From the NCBI RefSeq assembly GCF_001514305.1, contig NZ_KQ949089.1, positions 1 through 64,000 of the forward strand: 64,000 nt of DNA. Reading direction: 5' to 3'. Position numbers and translations under genes: made by a program. Position 1 is the stretch's first letter, and each line of letters begins with the position of its first letter. Below the pieces are notes generated by a model. It saw only the letters and a program-made list of their open reading frames with translations, was not told the origin of the DNA and did not search any database. This document shows, piece by piece, positions 42,685 through 51,066 of the stretch. This DNA comes from Streptomyces dysideae (GTDB taxonomy: Bacteria; Actinomycetota; Actinomycetes; Streptomycetales; Streptomycetaceae).

Positions 42685-42722
42685 CCGAGGGCGGCGCCCC
42701 GTAGCCGGAACGCCGCCCTCGG
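42685..42722. terminator. hairpin terminator between convergent genes
   Basis: A perfect 12-bp stem (CCGAGGGCGGCG at 42685-42696 and its complement at 42711-42722) with a 14-nt loop lies between the small Tat protein and the M36 protease gene. Confidence 0.8.
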
Positions 42723-42748
42723 ATCCTGATGTCACACCACCGCGCCGG

Positions 42749-45703
42749 TCAGCCCTGGTGAGGAACCCCGTGGATGACGAGCTCGGTCATGTCCATGTAC
42801 TCGCAGCCCGACGGACCCGAGTCCTTCGCGCAGTCCACGCCGTTGTCGACGGCCTGGTTGCCGAGCATCGTCACGCGGACGTACCGGATGTTCTGCCCGG
42901 TGCCGGCCGCGAGGGGCACGGCGTTCTCCCGGCCGGTGTCGGCGGGCCCGAAGTGGCCCTCCGCGGCGGTGGCCCAGGTGGTCCCGTCGACGGAGGTCTC
43001 GATCCGGTAGTCGCCGAGCGACGCCGTCACGTCGTCCCCGCAGCCCGCCGTCGGGTCGACGCGCAGCTCGCCGACGTCCACGGCCGCGGGCAGCCGTACG
43101 GTGGCGTGGACCGGGTCGACTCCGCTGCCGTTGGAGCCGCCCTTGCCGTCCGAACCCCAGACCGTGCCCGTCATGTCGATCAGGCCGGCCGGACCGCAGC
43201 CGAAGTCGCCGTAGTCGGGGCCGCTGAAGTCCGCGATCCCGGCGCCGCCGGAGGAGGCCGCCCAGTTCCGGACCAGCTGCCAGTCGGCGCTGCCGGAGCC
43301 GACGTCGAGCGTGCGGATCCGCGGTTCGTAGCCGGCGCCGCTCGCGTACACCTTCCGGTACGTGCCCTCGGGGACGTCCCGGATCGCGTAGGTGCCGTCC
43401 GCCGCGGTCACGGCGGAGAAGTCGGCGCCGGGGAAGCCGGAGGCATGGCCGCTGATACTGACCGTGACCCCGCTCACCGGGGCGCCGGACGCCTCGTCGG
43501 TCACCTTGCCGGTGAGCGTGACCACCGGGGTGTCCGGGCCGGGCGGCAGGGAGAAGTCCTCGTCGGGCCGGGTGTCGTCACCCGTGAGGGCGGCGGCGAA
43601 CCAGCCCATGCCCCGCTCGGCGAAGACCTGCCAGATGGTGTCGTGGGCCCGCCCGCCGTTGACCACGGTGTCGGCCTGCAGGATGGCGTTGCGCTGGTCG
43701 AGGAAGGTCGGGTTCGCGGGCGACAGCTCCATCGCCCGGGTCACCAGCGACTCGGTGAGCCTGCTGCCGAGTTCGGTACGCAGGTCCCACAGCGTCTCGC
43801 CCCAGATCTCGCCGTCGGCGTGCACCTCCGGACCGTCGGCGATCTTCCCGTAGTCGCCGTAGGTGTACCCGCCGGGGCCCGCTTCCTTCGTGCCGGGGCA
43901 CTTGGCCGACGTGGAGCCGACCGCGCAGTCCAGCGCCTGGGAACGCGCCGGCAGTTCGTCGCTCCAGCCCGGCGGGTCGAGCGTCACCTCGCCGTCGGTG
44001 CGCGGGCTGTCCTTCAGTACGCCCTGGTTGTTGAGGAAGTCGAGGGCGTACCAGTCGCTCCACCCCTCGCCCATGGCCCAGGCCTGCTGGCTGTTGAGGG
44101 TCGAGACACCGTCCGCGTCGACGACGAGCCGGTTGGACAGACCGTGGGTGTACTCGTGGTAGACGGTGGCGGCGTCGTCACCGAAGTTGCCCTGCAGCAC
44201 GTCGTAGCCGGGCCCGGAACCGGTCAGGTACAGCTGCATCGTGGGCGCCTGCCCGTCCGGCGGGGTGCCCATGTTGGCGTTGTTGAGGTGGTTCTCGTCG
44301 GGCAGCCCGTCCTTGAGGGCCGCGCCGTCGTTCGTCTGCGCCACGACGGCGTCGCCGTCCCGGCCGTCGAAGTTGCCCGCGGCCCGGGTGAAGCCGATCG
44401 GGCCGGCTTCCAGGTGGTCGTGGAAGGTGCCTAGGAAGTAGTAGACCTGCGCGGCGTTCTGCTCGCGGTTGGTCTGCCAGGAGTTCGGCGTCTTCTGGTC
44501 CCAGGAACAGGGCAGCGGTACGTCGCAGGCGTCACCGGTGAACGGCTTGAACGGGAAGGAGAACGTCCCGTCGGCCGCCGGGGTGATCTCCTCGCCCGCG
44601 TCCACCTCGTTGTTGTCGTTGACGTCGCTGTAGACGTGCGCGATGGGCCCGTTGAGCGTCTCGGCGCCCAAGGGGAGCCAACCCCGGGCGGTCAGATGAC
44701 GGGTGTGCTGCTTGCCGCCCGCCGGGGCGCCCGGGTAGTTGTCCCAGGCGAGCACTTTGCCGGTGCGCAGGGTCGTGTCCTGCGAGGAGGACAGAAGCGG
44801 GCCGGGCGCGGCCGCCGACCCGGTGCCCGACGCGGCGGGGTACGTCCGGCCCGGGTCCCGGTCGGAGGAGAGACTCTGCCGGTACAGAACCCGCCCGGTC
44901 TGCGCGTCGACCACGTGCAGCCACATGCCGTGGCCGTCCGGATCGGTGACGGTCCGCCAGGCACGCACGGCGGCACCGCCCGGCGCCGTGTACACCACCT
45001 GCTTGGCAGTGTCCGCGCCGCCGCCGCTCTCGGCCCGGGCGCCCGCGATGTCCCGTACGGCGGTGCGCCGGGCCTGCGTCGCGGTGACCCGGCCGGGGGC
45101 CAGCGCCGACGGCAGGTTCCGCACCGGTGAGCCGACCACGTTGATCAGCCGCCCGTCGCGGGCGACGTTGGCCTTGACGCCGTTGCCGAACACCGGCACG
45201 CCGTCGACCGACTGAACGAACGAGAGATGCCGTATCTTGGCGACGTCGGTGTACTCCTTGCGCAAGGTCAGGCCGTCGACCTGTGCTGCGGTAAGCCCGA
45301 ACACATCGGGATGGCTCCGCAGATACCGCCGAACGACACCGACCGGATCGGCATCACTGGCGGGCGTCAAGTAACCGTCGAGCCGGGCGACTTGACGTGC
45401 GGTGCCGGTGGCCGGGTCCAGCTCGAGCACGCCCTGCGGACCGAGCCGGTCCCGTAGCCGCTGCACGCCGGGCCGCTGTTCGGCCTGCGTCAGCCGGGCG
45501 TCGCGCCGCACCAGCGTCTGCTGCGAGGGCGCGGGTGGCAGGCCCTCGGCCACCGGGGACCCGGCGTCGGCCCCGGGGGGGTCGGCCGGGTCGCCCGGAG
45601 CCGCGTTGGCGGCCCCGGGCAGCAGAGCGACGGCCAGCGCAAGGCCGGCCGTCGCGGAGAGTATGGTCGCGCGCGTTCTGCGCGCAGGGGAGGCTTTCGC
45701 CAT
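42749..45703 (-). CDS. secreted M36 (fungalysin-type) metalloprotease
   Basis: This preproprotein of about 984 residues has a signal peptide ending GAANAAPG, a fungalysin/thermolysin propeptide (residues about 70-230; GLTAAQVDGLTLRKEYTDVA and RLINVVGSPVRNL), and a catalytic domain with the zinc motif HEYTH in AATVYHEYTHGLSNRL and the downstream glutamate in WAMGEGWSDWYALDF. After the catalytic domain come a carboxypeptidase-regulatory-like beta domain (VTDEASGAPVSGVTVSISGH) and a C-terminal jelly-roll region with paired cysteines. It degrades extracellular protein. ATG 45703 begins MAKASPARRTRA, a normal charged n-region. Confidence 0.9.
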   Translation of the reverse strand: MAKASPARRTRATILSATAGLALAVALLPGAANAAPGDPADPPGADAGSPVAEGLPPAPSQQTLVRRDARLTQAEQRPGVQRLRDRLGPQGVLELDPATGTARQVARLDGYLTPASDADPVGVVRRYLRSHPDVFGLTAAQVDGLTLRKEYTDVAKIRHLSFVQSVDGVPVFGNGVKANVARDGRLINVVGSPVRNLPSALAPGRVTATQARRTAVRDIAGARAESGGGADTAKQVVYTAPGGAAVRAWRTVTDPDGHGMWLHVVDAQTGRVLYRQSLSSDRDPGRTYPAASGTGSAAAPGPLLSSSQDTTLRTGKVLAWDNYPGAPAGGKQHTRHLTARGWLPLGAETLNGPIAHVYSDVNDNNEVDAGEEITPAADGTFSFPFKPFTGDACDVPLPCSWDQKTPNSWQTNREQNAAQVYYFLGTFHDHLEAGPIGFTRAAGNFDGRDGDAVVAQTNDGAALKDGLPDENHLNNANMGTPPDGQAPTMQLYLTGSGPGYDVLQGNFGDDAATVYHEYTHGLSNRLVVDADGVSTLNSQQAWAMGEGWSDWYALDFLNNQGVLKDSPRTDGEVTLDPPGWSDELPARSQALDCAVGSTSAKCPGTKEAGPGGYTYGDYGKIADGPEVHADGEIWGETLWDLRTELGSRLTESLVTRAMELSPANPTFLDQRNAILQADTVVNGGRAHDTIWQVFAERGMGWFAAALTGDDTRPDEDFSLPPGPDTPVVTLTGKVTDEASGAPVSGVTVSISGHASGFPGADFSAVTAADGTYAIRDVPEGTYRKVYASGAGYEPRIRTLDVGSGSADWQLVRNWAASSGGAGIADFSGPDYGDFGCGPAGLIDMTGTVWGSDGKGGSNGSGVDPVHATVRLPAAVDVGELRVDPTAGCGDDVTASLGDYRIETSVDGTTWATAAEGHFGPADTGRENAVPLAAGTGQNIRYVRVTMLGNQAVDNGVDCAKDSGPSGCEYMDMTELVIHGVPHQG

Positions 45704-45896
45704 GGTACGCCTCGTGGGGGGTGAGGTTCCAACGACCGCGTGGAGCAGTCGAGTTGTGCACTCCACACCCTTTCAGCGCGTACCACGCCACAGGAAGCCT
45801 TAAAGTTCAAGTTTCACAGGGGTCACACAACTACCATTGGGTAACACGTGTGCGCACGCCGAGACGGGGGCCGCTCCTCCGCCTAGGGTTTCGATC

Positions 45897-46463
45897 ATGT
45901 TCAAGTCAGGGGTGGGGTTCCTCGCACTGTTCGGGCTCGGCTGGTGGCTGCTCGGCACAAGCGCGTTCGACGGGTTGACGCGGCAGGTCCTGCTCGGAGC
46001 CGGCTGCGCCGTCACGGTGGGGCTGATGCTCACCGCGCGCCGTCTTCTTCCCGCGTCGGCAGGGGGACCGTTCCCCGCGGACCGACGCCGGCGGTTCAAT
46101 CAGATCAACGGCCTCCAGTGGCTGTTGATCATCGCCATCGCCGCGATCTGTAGCCGCGCCGGAGTGCCGGTACTCGTCCCTCCGCTGATCGCGGTTGTCG
46201 TAGGGCTCCACTTCCTGCCGCTGGCGGCGGTGTTCGAACAGCCCCGGCTGCGCGTACCGGCGGCGCTGTTGATCGCGGCCGGGGCGGCGGGACTGACGGT
46301 GTGGCTGACGGGCGGCGAGGACAGCACGGTCCGACTTGTGGTGGGGCTCGCTTCCGCGCTCTCCCTGTGGGGGATGGCGGTCTGGACCGTCGCGGGGGTG
46401 GCGGTGGCGTCGCGCGGCGGGCGAGGGGGAGGGGGAGGGGGTCAAGGATCTGGCGGCGGGTGA
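45897..46463 (+). CDS. integral membrane protein of unknown function
   Basis: This 188-residue protein has about six hydrophobic helices: VGFLALFGLGWWLLGTSAF, QVLLGAGCAVTVGLMLTARR, WLLIIAIAAICSRAG, LVPPLIAVVVGLHFLPLAAV, AALLIAAGAAGLTVWLTGG and LSLWGMAVWTVAGVAVAS. A glycine-rich tail follows. The LQWLLIIAIA helix and the conserved HFLPLA segment suggest a defined small membrane family that I cannot name with confidence. ATG 45897 is preferred over the upstream in-frame start at 45837, which adds a non-hydrophobic leader. Confidence 0.65.
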   Translation: MFKSGVGFLALFGLGWWLLGTSAFDGLTRQVLLGAGCAVTVGLMLTARRLLPASAGGPFPADRRRRFNQINGLQWLLIIAIAAICSRAGVPVLVPPLIAVVVGLHFLPLAAVFEQPRLRVPAALLIAAGAAGLTVWLTGGEDSTVRLVVGLASALSLWGMAVWTVAGVAVASRGGRGGGGGGQGSGGG

Positions 46464-46667
46464 CGGCCGCCCGCGCGGACGAAGAGCTGCGGCATGTCGC
46501 ACGCCAGCCCTTGCGGCAGTTCCCCGACAGGTGTCAAGCAGCCATCCATGCCGGGCAGGAAGTGCTGACGTCGCACGGTATCCGCAACCTCTGGGCAGGA
46601 CTACGCTGTGGGGTGAGGCCCCAGTCCCCGGTATCGATGCTGTGTCCAGCTCTCGGGGAGGCCCGCC

Positions 46668-47021
46668 GTGTTCGTCCTGCTCCTCATCCTCGTCGTGGTC
46701 CTGTTCGGCTTCGGATTCCTCGATCCCATCTGGTGGGTGGCCGCTGCGGTGCTGGTCTACGGCGCCACCCGCTACGGCCGCGATCGCGGCGGAGGCCGGA
46801 GCCCTGGCGGCGGTTCCGATCTCGGGGACTACCGGGACTACCGGGACTACCGGGAGCGCCGGGATCGTCGGGAACGCTGGGACCGCCGCTACAGCCGTCA
46901 GCACCGGGCGCGCTGGCGGCGCGAGGACCGTCGGGACCGTGGCCCTCGGGCCCGCTGTTCTGTGGGAGGCCGAAAGCGATCTCCCACACCTTTCTGTAAC
47001 CGTTCCAGTTCACCCAGTTGA
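46668..47021 (+). CDS. small membrane-anchored basic protein
   Basis: The frame encodes 117 residues: two N-terminal hydrophobic stretches (MFVLLLILVVVLFGFGFLDP and WWVAAAVLVYGATRYG), then a strongly charged Arg/Asp tail. Part of the tail comes from three copies of a 9-bp unit (GACTACCGG near 46827-46855) encoding DYR-DYR-DYR. Short proteins of this plan are common in Streptomyces and uncharacterised. The start is GTG 46668 with GGGGAGG at 46656. Confidence 0.6.
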   Translation: MFVLLLILVVVLFGFGFLDPIWWVAAAVLVYGATRYGRDRGGGRSPGGGSDLGDYRDYRDYRERRDRRERWDRRYSRQHRARWRREDRRDRGPRARCSVGGRKRSPTPFCNRSSSPS

Positions 47022-47644
47022 CACTCCACACACCCCCCCTTAGGGTCACGCCAACATTCCGAACATGTGGCGAGATTTCGAACCTTTGAGAGGCAAGTGC
47101 CCTGTGCATCCCCGGAATCAGCATGCACGGTGGCCGGAACGCCGTGGCGCAGCCCGACGTACGTGCAGGTGCACACCGGCAAAGGGATCACGAGAGTTGG
47201 CGAGCCCCGGATGCCGGGCCGCAGCAACGCACTGATCGGCGATCTGCGTGGCACCCAGGCGCCTGAGTGCCGATTCAAGCAACGTGCCGGGCCGACCTGA
47301 CCTCCATCATTGGAGCGGAGGTCCGCCGGTTGTTCACTCGCCTCGAAACCTGTGCACCAAGGCCCCACCAATGCCCCCGACGACCTCGGCGGCCACGTGC
47401 GGATCCACGAGGGCGCCGAGCTGATCCGCCCCGGCGTACCGCTCTGTCTGAAGTTCGCTCTGTTCAGGGCGCCCGGGGACCTACTCGTACGGCACCCGTC
47501 TGCGGGACCTGACCCTGGACACCGCCCGGGAGCGGGTACGGCGCGTCCGACTCGCTCTCGACCTGCCTCGCTCCACCGCTTCCCCGTCGACGTCTGATAC
47601 GCCGTCGTCCCCCTCAACGACGAGAAGAACAAGGAACGATCACC
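47022..47644. other. gene-free or decayed region upstream of the sugar-binding protein
   Basis: No full gene is supported here. Short protein-like stretches occur in different frames (for example plus strand DDLGGHVRIHEGAELIRPGV near 47378 and YGTRLRDLTLDTARERVRRV near 47486), which suggests a decayed gene, but I cannot assign it. AAGGA at 47632 is the ribosome-binding site of the next gene. Confidence 0.35.
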
Positions 47645-48727
47645 ATGCTCAACCGAAGAGCCACGCTCGCCGCCCTCGCCGGAGCCGCTTCCCTCGCCCT
47701 CACCTTGTCCGCCTGCGGCCAGAAGAGCGAGGTCAGCTCCGAGGTCAGTACTGTCGGCATCGCCATGCCGACCCGGGCCTCCGAGCGCTGGCTCACCGAC
47801 GGCAAGAGCCTCGTCGATGACCTGAACGGCAAAAAGTACAAGACCAAGCTGGTCTACGGCGAAGACGACCCGAAGACCCAGGTCTCACAGATCGAGAACC
47901 TGATCAAGCAGGGCGTCGATGCACTGATCATCGCGGCCATCGACGCCAAGTCACTGAACGGCGTGCTTCAACAGGCCGCCGACGCGGACATTCCGGTGAT
48001 CTCCTACGACCGGCTCATCCTCGGCACCAAGAACGTCGACTACTACGTCTCCTTCGACAACGAGATGGTCGGCCGGCTCCAGGCCCGCCACATCATCGCC
48101 AAGCTCGGTCTGGATGACGGCAAGGGCCCGTTCAACATCGAGCTGTTCGCCGGCTCCCCCGACGACAACAACACCAAATACTTCTTCCAAGGTTCGATGG
48201 CGCTCCTGCAGCCCTTCCTGGACAGCAAGCAGTTGGTCGTCCCGTCCGGCGAGACCAAGCTCGACCAGATCACCACCCTGCGCTGGGACGGGCCCACCGC
48301 ACAGAAGCGCATGAGCGGCATCCTCACCAAGTGGTACGCCGGCGAGGAGGTCGACGCGGTCCTGTCGCCGTACGACGGCATCTCCAGGGGCGTCCTGTCC
48401 GCGCTGACGTCGGACGGTTACGGCTCCGACAGCAAGCCCCTCCCGGTCATCACTGGTCAGGACGCCGAACTGGAATCGGTGAAGTCAATCATCGCGGGTC
48501 AGCAGTCGCAGACCGTCTACAAGGACGTCCGCCGGCTCGCCGGCGCCGCCGCAGAAATGGTCGACGACATACTCGACGGCAGGCAGCCGTGGATAGACAA
48601 CGAAGGGGATTACAACAACGGCGTCAAGGTGGTGCCCGCCGTCTTGCTGCAGCCGGCGGGCGTCGACAAGTCCAACTACGAGGTTCTGGTCGTGGACGAC
48701 TACTTCACCGAAGACGAGCTCAAGTAG
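47645..48727 (+). CDS. sugar ABC transporter substrate-binding lipoprotein (ChvE/XylF-like), orphan
   Basis: This is a 360-residue type-I periplasmic-binding protein with signal and lipobox (ALTLSACGQKS). Its sequence starts STVGIAMPTRASERWLTDGK and continues ALIIAAIDAKSLNGVLQQAA, ISYDRLILGTKNVDYYVSFD and VITGQDAELESVKSIIAGQQ. This is the pattern of ChvE/xylose-type multiple-sugar binding proteins, which normally precede an ATPase (GguA/XylG) and a permease (GguB/XylH). Here the next 70 bases lead straight into IS256 debris, so the transporter partners are missing. It may work with another permease or be a leftover. Confidence 0.88.
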   Translation: MLNRRATLAALAGAASLALTLSACGQKSEVSSEVSTVGIAMPTRASERWLTDGKSLVDDLNGKKYKTKLVYGEDDPKTQVSQIENLIKQGVDALIIAAIDAKSLNGVLQQAADADIPVISYDRLILGTKNVDYYVSFDNEMVGRLQARHIIAKLGLDDGKGPFNIELFAGSPDDNNTKYFFQGSMALLQPFLDSKQLVVPSGETKLDQITTLRWDGPTAQKRMSGILTKWYAGEEVDAVLSPYDGISRGVLSALTSDGYGSDSKPLPVITGQDAELESVKSIIAGQQSQTVYKDVRRLAGAAAEMVDDILDGRQPWIDNEGDYNNGVKVVPAVLLQPAGVDKSNYEVLVVDDYFTEDELK

Positions 48728-48797
48728 CAGCACAGCCTCTGCGTGATACGCCCGTGCTCGTCACGGCACCGCCGCCCTCCTCCTTGGTTTTGAGTGG

Positions 48798-49085
48798 TCA
48801 GTCGTTGCTCGGGGTCAGGCGCCCCCCGAAGGCGATCTGGAACGCGTTCAGGGGTGCCTCCCAGCGCATGGTCCCACCTCTTGCGGCCCTTCCCCGTCGG
48901 GTCCAGGCTCATCAGCGCCATGTGGACACACTTGAGGGCGGCGGCCCCGTTGGGAAGTGTCCGCGGGCGCGGGCGGCCTTGCGGATGCGGGCGTTGACGC
49001 TCTCGCCTCCGCGACCGCCCGCTCCCCACCGGCTTTCTGAAACCCGTACTTGGTGGGTGATCCGTCCGCGCCGGTGTAGCCGAAG
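48798..49085 (-). pseudogene. IS256-type transposase C-terminal debris, frameshifted
   Basis: Reading the minus strand across two or three frames gives FGYTGADGSPTKYGFQKAGG, then SVNARIRKAARARGHFPNG-like residues, AALKCVHMALMSLDPTGKGR and RWEAPLNAFQIAFGGRLTPS ending at TGA. This is the C-terminus of a mutator/IS256-type transposase broken by frameshifts. The rest of the gene and both ends of the element are absent. It abuts the orphan sugar-binding protein gene. Confidence 0.7.
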
Positions 49086-49178
49086 GACTCGTCCGCGTCC
49101 GAAGGGCACTCCAGGATTTCGGAGCGGGAGCTCGGAACTCGACGTATCGATCACGCGTCAGCGGCTTAATGCGTTGGG

Positions 49179-49203
49179 CCCCCGGCAGGATTCGAACCTG
49201 CGG
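49179..49203 (-). tRNA. isolated tRNA 3' end (T-arm and acceptor strand), likely att-site remnant
   Basis: On the minus strand GCAGG-TTCGAAT-CCTGC is a perfect T-arm, followed by CGGGGGC as an acceptor 3' strand. It closely resembles the 3' end of actinobacterial tRNA-Arg genes. A possible 5' acceptor strand GCCCCTG occurs at 49259-49253, but I could not fold acceptable D and anticodon arms between them. A tRNA 3' end without the rest is what an integrated element leaves at its attachment site. Confidence 0.5.
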
Positions 49204-49308
49204 CAAGCATCGATGGCTTGCGAGTCGCGGCATCCGCCACGGCCTGGCCCGCAGGGGCATCGAGCCGTCCTGGCACCTGGTCCGCCACCGCTGGAGCACT
49301 GTACCTCC

Positions 49309-49340
49309 GGATTCACGGATTCACGGATTCACGGATTCAC
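49309..49340. repeat. 8-bp tandem repeat at the 3' end of the MFS gene
   Basis: GGATTCAC is repeated four times. The stop codon of the minus-strand MFS gene (49329-49331) lies inside the array, so repeat-number changes could alter the last residues or the stop. Confidence 0.85.
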
Positions 49341-50564
49341 GGAGGCGCTGGGGTCGCGGCTCGGCTCCGGTTTGGCGGGCGCTGCCTGTCCGGCTTGCCC
49401 CGCGCCGCGGCGGAGGAGGGCCAACGAGGCGAGGACGGCGAGCAGTTCAACGGCCGCGGCCGCCCAGCCGACCGCCGCGGCGCCCCCTTCGGCGAGCGCC
49501 GCGGCGCCGAGGAAGCCTCCGGCGGAGATGCCGATGTAGATGGCACTGCTGTTCAGGGAGAGGACGACTCCCGCCGATTCCGGGGCCAGCTGTACGAGGC
49601 GGTGCGACTGGATGGGGGCGAATGCCCAGCCGAAGACGCCCCAGGTGATCAGGCCGACGATGGCCAAGCCGGCTCCGGTAGCGCCGTGCACGCCGAGTGA
49701 GCCCAGAAGGCCGAAGAGGGCGAGTGAGGCCAGGAGGCCGGTCGTGGTGACCACGGTGAGCCGCGGCGCGGGGAAGCGGTCGGCGGCCCGGCCGCCCAGG
49801 TTGTTGCCGGTGACGGCCGCCAGGCCATAGACGGCCAGCCAGATGCTCAGCGTAGTGCCCTGTACGTCCCCCACCTCGTCGAGTACGGGGCTGAGGTAGG
49901 TCAGCAGGGTGAACGCGCCGGCGATCCACAGGGTTGTGACGCACAGTGCACTGGCCACTCCTGGGGTGCGGGAGGCGGCCATGCGGGTGCGCAGGTCTGC
50001 GGGCGGGTTCGGCGGCAGCGGCGGCAGCAGCAGCACCAGTCCGAGGCAGGCCAGGGCGCCGAGAGCCGCCACCGCCAGGAAGGTCGTGCGCCAGCCGAAC
50101 GCGTTGCCGATCAGCGTGCCCAGCGGCACGCCGACGGCGGTGGAGACGGCGATGCCCGCGCTGACCGTGCTCAGCGCCCGACCCCGCTGCTCGGCGGCGA
50201 CCAACGAGGGCACGACCGCCACCGCTCCCGGGGAGAAGACCGCCGCGGCCAAGCCCGCCAGTACCCGGATGACGATCATCGTCCCGTAGGAGTCGACCAG
50301 CGCGGCGGCCACATTGGCGAGGGTGAACACGGTCAGGCTGGAGATGAGAACAAGGCGCCGGGGCAGGCTGCCGAGTATCACGGCGAGCAGTGGCGCGCCG
50401 ATGGCATAGGCCAGCGCGAACGCGCTCACCAGGTGGCCGGTGTCGCTGTTCGACACGCCGAGGTCGCGGCCCATTTCGGGCAGGAGACCGGCGATGACGT
50501 AGCCGTCGGTGCCTATGGCGAACAATCCGACCGCGAGAAGGATGAGCCAGGCGCGGGTGGACAT
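49329..50564 (-). CDS. MFS drug:proton antiporter family transporter
   Basis: This 411-residue protein has 12 hydrophobic helices. It starts STRAWLILLAVGLFAIGTDG and YVIAGLLPEMGRDLGVSNSD, has the motif-A-like loop GSLPRRLVLISS and the motif-C-like region STVSAGIAVSTAVGVPLGTL. It belongs to the DHA1-type sugar/drug exporters (AraJ/CmlR-like). ATG 50564 has GGAGG at good spacing; an upstream extension to 50753 is low-complexity. It lies 0.5 kb from the hydrazine-type gene cluster and could export its product, but the 500-bp gap and repeat-bearing 3' end do not prove a link. Confidence 0.87.
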   Translation of the reverse strand: MSTRAWLILLAVGLFAIGTDGYVIAGLLPEMGRDLGVSNSDTGHLVSAFALAYAIGAPLLAVILGSLPRRLVLISSLTVFTLANVAAALVDSYGTMIVIRVLAGLAAAVFSPGAVAVVPSLVAAEQRGRALSTVSAGIAVSTAVGVPLGTLIGNAFGWRTTFLAVAALGALACLGLVLLLPPLPPNPPADLRTRMAASRTPGVASALCVTTLWIAGAFTLLTYLSPVLDEVGDVQGTTLSIWLAVYGLAAVTGNNLGGRAADRFPAPRLTVVTTTGLLASLALFGLLGSLGVHGATGAGLAIVGLITWGVFGWAFAPIQSHRLVQLAPESAGVVLSLNSSAIYIGISAGGFLGAAALAEGGAAAVGWAAAAVELLAVLASLALLRRGAGQAGQAAPAKPEPSRDPSASVNP

Positions 50565-51066
50565 GGGCGAGGGCCTCCAGGGGCGGCTTCGAGATATGTA
50601 CGGAGAGGAGGGCAGGGCGCCGGCGCCGCCGCTGAGCGGGCTCCGGGGAGCCTTCCCGGTTCCCGCCAGACGACTTGTCAAGGGCTCACGCGCAGCCGTC
50701 GGGGAGGGGCGTGGCACGGGGGCAGGTCGGCAGGGGGATGAGAAGAACGACACCGAGGCGACGACGAGATGCGGCGTCAGTGGGCCGATCCCGGACGGGC
50801 CCCGTGGAGCCGGCGCCTGCTTCGCTCGGGATCACGGTGTGTGGTCCTCACTCACTCGGTTGTTTCCCAGCCCGGGCAGGGGACCCGGCCCGGCCGCCAT
50901 GCCGTGGGTAGATACGTGCACAGCTCCACGGCATCAGCTTTTCGGGGCGGATAGGCTCCGGCAAGGAGCAGAACCGTCAGGCCCCGCCGAATTCCTGCCG
51001 CTTTCGTCCTGCCGGTTTCGGACGAGCGCCGATGTGGGTCCGCAACGCCCTGGACCAGGACGGGAG
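50565..51066. other. gene-free region between the MFS gene and the M1-like gene
   Basis: No gene is supported. Long frames across it on the plus strand are antisense to neighbours. It should contain the MFS promoter and the terminator of the M1-like gene; neither could be pinned down. Confidence 0.4.

Noticed and set aside
46827..46856. Short DYR repeats as a CRISPR-like or regulatory array
   Set aside because: Three copies of a 9-bp unit within a coding frame, with no spacers.
49179..49259. A complete functional tRNA
   Set aside because: The T-arm and acceptor pair, but no standard D-arm or anticodon arm with U33 fits between 49203 and 49253.
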